Part shown: in pieces, positions 1 through 10,900 of the stretch | How the letters are laid out: each line of letters opens with the position of its first letter | Numbering within the stretch: the first letter of the stretch is position 1 | Assembly: GCA_022266195.1 (NCBI GenBank) | Contig: WHVY01000001.1 | Span: 15,500,001-15,564,000, forward strand | From: Tetranychus cinnabarinus | Taxonomy: Eukaryota; Arthropoda; Arachnida; Trombidiformes; Tetranychidae | DNA: 64,000 bases | Direction: 5' to 3' | Notes under the pieces: model-generated | The model's input: only the letters and a program-made list of their open reading frames with translations | What the model was told of the DNA's origin: nothing | Databases searched by the model: none | Program-made: the position numbers and the translations under genes

Positions 1-765
1 AAAACAAAAGCTTTATGGAAAGAATTGAAAGGTGGGCCATGACGATTTAACTCGAATAATTAACAAAAAATACCAAAAGAAAAGGTGATTACATTTGATG
101 GAATAGGAGGAATAAATTTGATGGACACAATATGCAAATCGAAGGGTGATTAAGGCGCAATAGGCAAAATAAAGATGGGAGTAGATGTTTAAATTAAGAA
201 ACAGTCAAAAAGCACATTTAACACATAACTTTGCGATTCTGTCTTGTATGGGGCGTCTTTGTCCATTAAAGCATCAAAAATTGAAATAAATCAGAGAAAA
301 ACAGCTTCATTTAAAATACAATAGGCTCAATGGAAAAAATTGATGAATTTAAATACTTGATGAAGTTGTTTGATCATTTTAACAGGCTTGGCTAATTGAA
401 TTGGCAATGATAGATTAATTTCAAAATGAAACCTTCAACAGATTTATCAATATTATCACTTCTTAAACAATCAACAGATATAATTTTTGTCATTTGAGAA
501 AACGCATATTCTCTCTTAAGCAGTTGAATCCTTTTCAACTTTCGTATAAAGAAACAGGATATTTTTTCGAAGTCAAGTGTAATTTGAATGAAGCTGTTCA
601 CACATTAATGTTCTTGACTAAAGAACTGGTTAAAATTCAATAAAAATTGACATTGAAAGGTTATGCGGTGAAAAATTGGTGTTTTTGATCCGTTACGAGT
701 TAACAGGACGTTCATAATGTAATAATGTCTATGATGATTTAGTCACAATTAGGTAACAATTGGAA
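1..765. other. AT-rich non-coding flank
   Basis: No supportable gene is seen here. The stretch is AT-rich with only short chance open frames. It lies downstream of the leftward METTL9-like gene, so it may hold that gene's 3' UTR; I did not find an obvious polyadenylation signal in the first few dozen bases after its stop. Confidence 0.5.
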
Positions 766-1689
766 TCAACTTTGTTTTGGTTTAAGGAGAAAAAGGACAT
801 CGTTTAGCCAATAATAGGACAACTCGAGATCACCTTCACATAAATATGGTACTTTAGTCCAGGCAACCAATTCTAAATCATTTGGTTCAATATAATCTTG
901 GATAAATGATTGAGCATGTTGTTCCAATGAATTTCCAGTCAAATTTATAACTTCACTGGGTTTGTGTCCATTGCTTGATGATTCAACATACTGGTTAAGA
1001 GGAAGAACCAAAGCGAGTAATATACGTCCATTGGGTTTAATTTTTTGCCTCATCTTTTTTATCATGCTTAATGGACGATCACATCGATCTAGCACATTTA
1101 AACAGCTGATAAGGTTGAAAGACAGATCATTTTCAAACCATTTATCAACATCTAAAACTTCATATCCTCTCTTGGCCAGCAGTCTTTTCATCACTGGACT
1201 AACCTCGGTACAATATGTTTTATGAAAATATTTGGCCATCACTGAAGTTACTCTTCCATCCCCAGATCCAATATCCAATAGAAGAGATTCTGAGTCAGAT
1301 TCAATTGAATTAATTTCATCGTAAATGAGACTGAATTGTTGGTTAGAGAAAACAAACATTGATCCTCGCTTCAATAATCCATTTATTGAGGTGGCTGTCA
1401 TGAAGAGACCCAAAAATGCCTGAGCCAAAGCATTGAAGATGTGAGTAAATAACCAATCGGATTTCTGGTAGCACGTTTTGATAAAATTATCTGTTTCCGT
1501 GTCATACGATAACTCGACAAACTTGGAAGCAATAGATTCATCGACTTTGGTTAAATCACATTTGTACCATTTGGAACTGTCAAAATTTCTTAACTGTTCC
1601 TCACGGAGCATCCTCTCATACAAACTTCGGGCAAGGGAACCACGTATTATCGGCCTTTGTTGATTACAATTAACCAATTTACAATCCAT
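766..1689 (-). CDS. METTL9/DREV-like protein-histidine N-pros-methyltransferase
   Basis: An intact single-exon frame of 307 residues starts at the ATG at 1689 (complement). Codons just upstream are TTG and GTG with no other in-frame ATG before a stop. The family (METTL9, formerly DREV1) transfers methyl from S-adenosylmethionine to the N1 of histidine in HxH motifs. Visible family marks are RGSLARSLYERM near the N-terminus, TSINGLLKRGSMFVFS around residues 100-115, the SAM-binding motif I LLLDIGSGDGRVT at about 137-148, ISCLNVLDRCDRPL at about 190-205, and the C-terminal PYLCEGDLELSYYWLND block. Length is close to the usual ~320. Vertebrate members begin with a signal or anchor-like segment; that is missing or reduced here, so a separate upstream 5' exon remains possible. 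It is transcribed away from CFDP1. Assignment rests on remembered family motifs and is strong. Confidence 0.93.
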   Translation of the reverse strand: MDCKLVNCNQQRPIIRGSLARSLYERMLREEQLRNFDSSKWYKCDLTKVDESIASKFVELSYDTETDNFIKTCYQKSDWLFTHIFNALAQAFLGLFMTATSINGLLKRGSMFVFSNQQFSLIYDEINSIESDSESLLLDIGSGDGRVTSVMAKYFHKTYCTEVSPVMKRLLAKRGYEVLDVDKWFENDLSFNLISCLNVLDRCDRPLSMIKKMRQKIKPNGRILLALVLPLNQYVESSSNGHKPSEVINLTGNSLEQHAQSFIQDYIEPNDLELVAWTKVPYLCEGDLELSYYWLNDVLFLLKPKQS

Positions 1690-3040
1690 CACCAATAGAA
1701 ACGGGATCCTTTGCCAATAGTAACGATGATAAAGCTTTCTTTTTTACTTCTTCAAGGTTTGTTAAGTATTCTTTTATCTGCTAAATCACTTGGCTGATGA
1801 TGAGTGTTACCTTTTTCACTGGAAATGGTCACTGGGTCTTCTTTGTTTCTCTTTCCAAATAGAGTATAAAACTGACGATTGTTTGATCAGCCTTTTGACA
1901 AATCCAAATTCAAGACATTACTGAAAACATGAAAGAAACAGATTAGTAAAGGATTAATAAAATGGATGCATAAAAAGATAACACTAGGATGCCATGAGTG
2001 ACAAAACAGCTGAAAGAAAAGCGATAGAAAAAGCCAAACAAAATGGTTACATGAACTGAAAATCCTACCAGAGAATCAATCGGTACTTTATAGTTGCTGG
2101 TAACCTTGAATTTTTGCAATTAACAGACGTAAAAATTAACTAATTATACACACAATCATGCTTTTAATACTTATTATATTTTACAAAAAACTAAACACAG
2201 TATAAGAGGTTGGAAATTTACCCAATAGATGTATCGGTTATCCTCACTACCAGTTTCTTTTCACCCATTCAGGCAGACTCTTTGAATGGGTTTCTGGTTA
2301 TCCTTTTAATAGCATTATTATGATATTTTTTATTTAATTTAGCTTTTATTTGCATATATAGAAATTGATAAAGTGGTAGATCTTCACAAAATTGCAATAA
2401 AGCTCTAATCAATATGCAAAAGCCTGGTTTGCTTCAGAATCATCAAGTTTACCGGTGATTTCATCTCTATCAACTCTCAAGCAGAGAAAATTGAATTCAT
2501 GTCTTCTTAAATTACCTTATCATTGTTTAAGCTGACTAATTTTGATCGTAATCATCAAACTAATTAAAAAACCCATTTCATAAAGCTAAGTAAACAGAGG
2601 GACCATTGAGGGATCGTTAAAGGCCGAGAGGTGAGTTGCTTCCAAATGTACCATACAAAGTATATGGTGAATATTGTTTACAGAGCTGCAAATATTAATA
2701 ATGTAAATATTAGTGCTTTCAGACATTTGCCTGTTGCAATTATAATTATATTTAGATCCTTAAACACCTTTTTTATGATTTTCATCATATCTAGGTTTAA
2801 AATAGTCCATTTTTAATTATTTTTATATCTTGCCGGATGATTTGTGATTTATATATCAATCCCTTAACAAGCAGTCTACTTGAGTTTCAACCTTGTTTTT
2901 GTTGTATTTCTTACTTTACTTGCTGTTTTACTTGACCATAATTACTTAATTATTCTAATTGTATTTCAGTGTATCAACTCTTTTATAATTGTGTTTTGGT
3001 ACCTATTGGCTTCAATAGTCTCCTGATCAGCTGTCTTGAG
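1690..3040. other. Divergent intergenic region between METTL9-like and CFDP1
   Basis: This should hold the 5' flanks of two divergently transcribed genes. No further coding segment is recognisable. A good splice acceptor (polypyrimidine then TTTCAG) ends at about 2968, upstream of the CFDP1 start, so the CFDP1 5' UTR may contain an intron. No TATA box is clearly assignable. Confidence 0.45.
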
Positions 3041-4043
3041 ATGGACACCCTCAAAAATTTGAATCCAACCGAAGAAGAGGAAGACGACGATGATGAGGAT
3101 GATGAAGACTATGTTCCCAGCAAAGAAGATCTAGAAAATGATGGTTTGTTGAGTGATTATATTAGCCGAAAAATTTTACCAATCGCTAATTCTTGTTCTG
3201 CTTTTTCCTCTTTCTTCCTTCAAGATGATGTTGATAAGGACGATGACGCCGAGGGCTCTAGCGATAGTGGTTCTGATGAGGGCGATGGTGATGATCTGAA
3301 CAAAGTAAAGAAGACCAAAAAGCGTGGAAGAAAGAGGAAAGTATCGGCATCCAATGATAATGCCGAGAATGTTTCTGAAGATGGCAAAAAAGAGCTGACC
3401 ATTGAGGAGAAGAAGAAAAAAGCTGACGACTTGTGGGCTGAGTTAAATCAGACTAGTTCAAATAAAACAGAATCGAAACCCAAAGTAGATTCAAAGACAA
3501 GTAGTGAAATAAAATCGGAAGAAAAGGTCTATGATTTCGCTGGTGAAACTGTCGTTATTAAGGAGACACCTAAAGATAAAACTATCATAAGGTAAATCAT
3601 AGCCAAATTGTCTTATCACTGCTCATTAGATTCTATATTACCAAATACTTGTGTTCGTGATCGAGCAACATCAAATGTATTATCTGTGATGTCATGCTTG
3701 CTTCTCCATTATGTATTGTCCGGTAATTAATTTTTTCTTTCTATTTTTTAGCTCATCATCAAGCTCATCAGCTCAATCTACTAACTCTCGCATACCTGTT
3801 AGACGAAGTGGTTTAAAAGACTTGGTATCCAATCTTGGTAAAAAATCGAAACTCGGAACATTACAAAAATCTAAATTGGACTGGGACAGTTTCAAGCGTG
3901 AAGAAGGAATCGAGGATGAATTGAAACAGGCTACTTTGAGTAAAGATGGTTATGTTGAAAGACAAGCTTTTCTTTCTCGAGCTGATGTGAGGCAGTTTGA
4001 AATTGAAAAGTCGATTCGTTCAAAAATTCGGAAACCTCAATAA
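3041..4043 (+). CDS. CFDP1/BCNT (Bucentaur) chromatin-remodelling factor
   Basis: Three exons join in phase: 3041-3143, 3225-3591 and 3752-4043, giving 253 residues. The family (vertebrate CFDP1, fly YETI, yeast Swc5) acts in the nucleus with the SWR1/SRCAP/Tip60-type complexes that deposit H2A.Z. The N-terminal half is highly acidic (EEEEDDDDEDDEDYVPSKED, then an Asp/Ser/Gly stretch), followed by a KKRGRKRK basic patch and then the diagnostic BCNT-C domain in the last ~80 residues. There KLGTLQKSKLDWDSFKREEG and the ending YVERQAFLSRADVRQFE match the family core. The first intron (3144-3224, 81 nt) is stop-free and a multiple of three, so retention would insert 27 residues; its long pyrimidine tract argues it is normally removed. 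The second intron is 160 nt. Start chosen at the ATG of MDTLKNLNP; frames upstream lack family character. Confidence 0.9.
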
Positions 4044-4911
4044 ATCGACTGAATACTTGATGTTCAAAATTAAAGACAGAAAAGTACCGATAATTCCTTC
4101 ATGCGATTTGAAGCTAACTTTCTACAATTAACACTTGAAAATCGAAGCCATGAAAAAAACTGAATACGTAAATAGATTCTTGGATGTTGAACCATGTGGC
4201 CCTTTGTTAGAAAATAAATCTGACATGGATTCATTTCTTTACTCTCTTCATTTCTTTGTTTCATTTTTTTATAATTTCAACAACCATCATCTTTCAAACC
4301 ATAGACGAAAATCAACTCACTTTACCAGGGTAATTTCAATCAAGAGTCCAAAGCTCAGTATGGACAGATAATTAATATGAAATACCAATTAACTCCATGC
4401 TTTTCAAAATTGTATTTTTGATGTATCAACTCCATTGTAGTTTAATCAATATATTTTTTCTCTGTCTCTATCTACCCACCTTTATCCTCCTTCTCTTTTT
4501 TACTCATTAAATTATCTCTATTGATCTTTCAATGGATTTCAATGAATTAAGATGTCTAAATTTTTAAATCATTAACAAGTCACAAACAAATCATTTCATG
4601 TCAATTCCAATTGTATTATAGATTGATTACTCAAAAATTGAATTGGTAGTTAAAGAAATCTAGTCTTGCATAACTTACCAATCATGCCAATAATATTGGA
4701 ATCAGGCAAAGCGATATAATCATCTGACACCTTTGACTATAATTTATAATCAAGGAAAAAGGTAAATGAATTAACATTATACAGTAAATTTAGCCATCAG
4801 TTTTCAATGTTTAATACACTCTGGTCAACTTCACACTGAAGTCATCTCAATACTGTAGTATATTATTTTTCCCATAATTTTACTGTAAAGTTAACCAAAA
4901 TATATGATAAA
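4044..4911. other. Intergenic region, CFDP1 to FAS-like gene
   Basis: Holds the CFDP1 3' UTR and the FAS-like 5' flank. AT-rich, with short CT-rich runs near 4445-4505. No additional coding exon, RNA gene or repeat is recognised. Confidence 0.45.
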
Positions 4912-7900
4912 ATGAGTAAAGGAGAAATTGTCATCTCTGGAATTTCCGGTCGATGGCCTAAATCAGATAATTTAGATGAGTTCTGGGAAAATTTAAAGCA
5001 ATCGAAACCCATGTATGAAAAGGAGGATTTTCCATATTCTAAATGTAATTATTTTACCCTTAATGTTTCTCCATTTAAACTAATCCTTGTTGCGCTTTGT
5101 TTTTAAATGCAACAGATTTTCCTGCCACCAGCCTAGCTAAAGGATCTTTAAAAAATGCTAGACTTTTTGATGCTCAATTCTTCGGATATTCCGATCGTGA
5201 TGCTGCTGATCTTGATGCTCAATTCAGAATCCTCCATGAAACCGTCTACGAAAGTCTTTGGGACGCAGGTAAATAATTTTTAATGTTTCTATAAAGTCAG
5301 TCGAGTGTTTATTTTCAATTTCAATATAACTACTTAGTACTTATTACTGTAATTTATATAAGCTAAATTAACAATCATTTATTCTAGTGTTTGATTATTT
5401 TCTTAATTTTCCAACACAATTCAAATCCTTTTAAACATAAATGTTAGTATTTTGCCGTTAATCTGATTTTTGCTGATTATGTGTTGCCTAGCTGGCTTTA
5501 CCCTTTTATCCTTTTCTAAAGTGCAATTCATTTATCCGATTATCCGATTATCGTAAAATGAAAGGATTGGTTAAATTTTAATTGAAAGTCTAACCTTTTA
5601 CTGATTAATTAGTTGGCATTTAAGTTAACTGAATAATTTCTCTTAGGTAAATTGATCCTTTATCATTCACGTTATGTTTTTTATAAAAGCATAATTTACA
5701 TTGATGTTTTACCTTTAAGCTGTCATCATAAATATAAAATAGCGGCGAGTCTTCCTCTAATGATTAAATTGTGGGTTATCTTTGTTCAAGGAAACAATTT
5801 TATTTTATTTTAACTCTGATGATATAATTCCATAGCTAATTCTATAGATTTCAAAAATTGATTTCCATGCTTTAACCCTTTCTATCTACATTTATTTTTA
5901 ATTCTTCTATTTATGTAGGAATTCAACCAGATGATTGGAGGTCAACACGAACTGGATTTTATGTTGGATCATTTACCGATGATGCTGACACAGTGGTTAA
6001 TCCCGACAAACGTGTTGACTTTATTCAATTACTGGCGTCCAGGATTCCATACGCATTTGATTTCATTGGTCCAACTCTTCAAGTTGACACGGCTTGTGCA
6101 GCATCTCTAACCGCTCTCCATGAAGCTTACTTGGCTTTGAAAAGAGGACAATGTGAACGAGCCATTGTAGCCGGTGTAGCTGTTCACCAACGATTCGGTA
6201 TCAATGTCGAAGGAAGAGAACTAGATATTCTTTCAAAGTCAGGTAAATCGAGATGTCTTGATGTTGATGCTGACGGTTATATCAGATGTGAAGCAGTAAT
6301 CTCACTTGTACTCCAGTGGTCGTCACAAGCTAAACGAACCTATGCAACCATATTGGGTAGCTCAACAAATGCTGATGGCTATAAAGTGACCGGTATCACA
6401 GCCCCTGGATCTGCAACTCAAGCCATCTTAATGAGAACGGTCCTGTCTGCGGCATCAATTGACCCTATGGATGTTGATTATATTGAAGGCCACATAACAT
6501 CAACTCAAGCTGGTGATGTTGCTGAATGTGAATCTATACTAGAAGCTTATCGAGGAAATAGCGATAAACCAATTACTGTTGGATGTGTTAAATCATTTAT
6601 AGGCCATCCCGAAGGAGCTTCTGGGTTAACTGCTGTGGCTAAAGTAGTGAAAATATTTCAAAATAAACTAATTCCTGCTGATATTGGTTTAACCAATCCA
6701 AACCCAAAGATTGCTGGATTATTTGATGGTAGATTGGTTCCAGTTTCCAAACCTATCAATTTTAATGGAAAATATATTGGAATCAACTCATTCGGGTATG
6801 GTGGTGCTAACGCTCATGTAATTTTAACCTGCAATGCTCTTGAATACAAATCAAATAACTCTATTTCATATAATGGATACCGATTGGTTTGCTTTTGTAA
6901 TCGAACCATTGAAGGAATCGACAAGATGATTAACTGGCTACAACATGAACCCAAAGCAACTCGATCTGATTGTCTGTCATTGTTGGATGATCTCGCAACA
7001 ATTAAACCCTCAACCGGAATGGTTGCTCGAGGTTATGTTATACTTAATGAACAACGAGCTATTATTGCTCAGGATAAAGCAACTGTGACCCAAACTGAAT
7101 CAACATTAACTGTTTCACTCGACGCCTCGTTGAAAAATTATTTAAAAACGTTAACCGCTTTTAAACCGTTTAAAAACTCAATTGATGCTTCAATTAAATG
7201 TCTCAAGAAAAGTGATGTATCTGATTTATCACCTGATTCGCTGGTTATTTTAACTTTTATTGGAATTATCGATCTGCTTAAATCGTTGAATTTATCATTT
7301 AATTTACTCGATTGCAACTTAGTTTATCAGCAAGCAGTAATCAAATATCTAGAAGGAAAGTTGTCCCGAAATGAAATAATCAGCTCAACAATGAAAGAAA
7401 TGCAATTGAATGGAAAGTTAAAACAGACTAACAAATCACTCGAAGATCGTTCGTCAACAGTTAAAGTATCTTCGTCACCTCCACAATCTCCATCATCGGT
7501 TATATTAAACCTTGGGTCAAATCTAATTTTGTCTCAGAATGGAAACATTATATTCCAATCTTCAAATCTTAATGAACCCAATCTTTGGCTAGAAGCCTTT
7601 CATTCTGCCTTGGGAACAGTTTATCTTCTTGGTTGCCAAATTAGATTGTCTTCACTGTATCCAACCTACAATTATCCAGTGTCACGTGATTGTCCATCAT
7701 TAGCAGGTTTAATTAGCTGGTCACATACAATTCAATATCCAACCATTGATAGATTTAACCATTATGCTGATTTACCCAAGAAAACAGAACATAAAATCGA
7801 CTTGTTGGATCCAGAATATTTCTCTGTCAGTGATCACATTATAGATGATCGAGTAGTTTTTCCAGCTACTGGATATATCCATTTGATTCGTAAACATTTA

Positions 7901-10900
7901 TCTTCAATTTACTTGGGAGCATTTATGGATCCGTTTTCCGTTTCATTCAGAGTGTGGAATGTTACAATCAATCGAGCAGTTTTCATCACCGATCCAATAG
8001 TTTTCACAGTAGTCTATGATCCAGATAGTAAAGCTTTTGAAATAATAACTTCAGGAAACATTATTGCCACGGGATCAGCTTCACTTCTTGACTTAAGCTC
8101 TTGGAATAGCCAAGAAAGAGACGATTATCGTTATAATAAAACAATCGAAAGTGAAGAAATGGATTTAAATCGTGAAGAGTTTTACCAAGAAATGACTATA
8201 TTGGGTTATCGTTATCAATCAAGCTATCAAAATGTTTCATCAGTAAAAATAGTTCGATCCAGTGCTGTCCTCAGTTATACTAAAAATTGGATGGCATTAG
8301 CTGATTGTTTCCTCCAACTGGAAGCTTTCTGGTCAAATGAGAGAAAATTATTGGTACCAACGAAAATCAGTGAATTACGATTCGATGCTGATTTATTTAA
8401 ATCACACTTAACATCCGAACAAGAGTTAATTAAAGTCTATTCTACTAAACCTGGTTTAATTGGTACAAGTGGTCTGATCATGGATGGAATAGAGGTGAAA
8501 GAATTTCCTATCAAAGGTCAAAAGGATCGATTGCGAATTGGTCAGCAAGCATTTACTCCCTTTGATAATTTGGTTGATGTCGATGAACAGTTGGTTAAAC
8601 TGAGGACAAGGTATTGCGAGTATAATGCAAAATTATTACAAAAAGATGTATTACACATTGATTTGGAAGAAATTAAAACTATTTCTGAGTCAATACCAGC
8701 TGAATATAACCAAAATATTCTCAAACTTCAAAAAAGTCCTTTAAATATTCTAAACAGAATTGATTTCTTTGTTAATGAATTGAAAGATAATCAAAATGAA
8801 AATATTTTCGATGATTTGATTACCTTGATACCGACTGATTGTGTTCATCCTCTGATTGATTTGGTTGCAGACAATAATCGGAAAGAAGCAAAGATAACAA
8901 TTCAAAATTATGCTTTTAGCTCTCAAATGTTGAAAAAATATGTTCAACAACAATTCAGTGTGATTGGTAAAAACTGTGTCTTTGTGGATGGGAAAACTGA
9001 TAAATTAAACAAACCTGCTGATTCTAAACCTGGAGCTGAAATGACCCTGACTGTCTACAAGCATAAATCATTAGATTTAATGGCTGGTTCACTTTATTCC
9101 GATTATTGTGAATCTTCAATTGTGTCTACAATGAGAGGAAAATTTTGTTTAATTTTGACTCGAGAAAAGCTAACCTCGACAGAAGAGCAACTTGCTGATG
9201 TTTGTCAGTTAAAACTTGAAGTTGATCCATCAATATCTACAAAACTGAGCGGATTAATGGAAAAATCAAATTATATTCAAATTGGATCAACGTTTTGTAA
9301 AGAAATAGGTTTAAGATGTATTTTATACCGACGTAAGCCTACAGATTTAACCAAGCCTCATCGTATAATTAAAATAAACGGTTCATCTGATTGCTCTTGG
9401 TTCGACGAGATTAAGAAAACTGTTGACAACTCAATTAATGATATAAGTCGCCTTTGGCTGGTTGCTGATGACTCTTATCAAAATGGTATACTTGGATTAG
9501 CCAGTTGTCTCGCATTAGAACCAGAGTTGAATAAAATTCGTTGTATATTTACTCCTGGCAAGTCTTTTAACGAAACGGATCTAACCCAATCTTTGATTGA
9601 CCGTGATTTATTGATCAACACTTGTCTGGATGGAGTTTGGGGTTTTCACCGCATTTCCGTTTTATCATCTGAAAAGGAACAAAAATTCACTACTTCAGAG
9701 TATGTTTACTTGAAATCGATTTCCAGGAACGTTCAATGGACACAAGATGATTCTTTGATTACAGACTTAAAAAATGATCCATCGCTTGCTAATGAGCTAA
9801 TTACAGTTGCCTATTCAAGTCTTAACTTTCGCGATGTTATGGTAGCAAATGAACTCATGCCACACAACGCTTATCCCCATAAACTACTTTTCCGATTAGG
9901 AATGGAGTTTTCAGGCTATTCGGCCACCGGTCAACGAATAATGGGAATGATTGGTGGTAAAGGTTTCGCTAGCTTCATAGATCCAAAATCTTCACCATTT
10001 TTGTTTACTCTGCCAGTGCCCGATTCTTGGTCTTTGGCTCAAGCAGCAACTGTACCGGTTTGTTATGGGACAGTTATCTATGCTTTGATCATGCGAGGAA
10101 AATTAGAGCCTGGAGAAACTGTACTCATCCATGCTGGTTCTGGTGGTGTTGGTCTTGCGGCAATATCCATTTGTTTGTCTCTTGGCTGTAAAATATTCAC
10201 AACTGTTTCCTCAGCTAAAAAGCGAAAGATGGTTCAGCGGATGTTTCCGCAATTGACTGATGATTGTTTTGCTGATTCTCGGAGTACATCTTTTGAAGAG
10301 TATATCTTGCGAAAAACAGATGGTCGTGGTGTTGATGTTGTCCTCAACTCTTTAATTCGTGAAAAACTGGACGCTAGTTTACGTGTGTTGACTGATCATG
10401 GACGTTTCCTAGATTTATCCAAGGTTGATATTTATGAAGACAAAAAAATAGGTAAGTTCGTTGAAAAATTGAACGCAAGCTAGTTTAACCAGCGAAATTT
10501 GTGTCAAACCTTTTTACAGAAAAAAATGTTTTTGAACCTTTGTTCTCAGACCAAACAATATTAAGGCCCAATATAGCAATCCACTCTATTTGTTTGGCAA
10601 CATTTTTATTTTCCAAGAGAGATAATGAAGTTGATCGCCTCGCTCGAATATTTATGGATGGAATGGCTGATGGTTCGGTTATTCCTTTACCTTACAAAAC
10701 ATATCATCATTCAGTAGTATCTACCGCTTTCAGTGACATGATGGCTGCCAAGCATATTGGAAAATTAATTGTAGAGTTGTGCGGTGAATCAAATCCGACC
10801 CCTAATCATTCTACACAAGATAACAAATCAATGCTTGAAAAATCTGGTTTTTCAATCCCTTGTATAAAACAAACCATTTTTGATTCAGAAAAGGTTTACA

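Noticed and set aside
962..1663. Plus-strand open frames opposite the METTL9-like gene
   Set aside because: They are antisense shadows of a clearly conserved minus-strand coding sequence and have no family character.
3220..3402. Ser-rich minus-strand frame over CFDP1
   Set aside because: It is the complement of the acidic Asp/Glu/Ser codons of CFDP1; composition is explained by that.
8542..8953. Minus-strand frames within the FAS-like exon
   Set aside because: Antisense to an intact domain structure, with no motif of their own.
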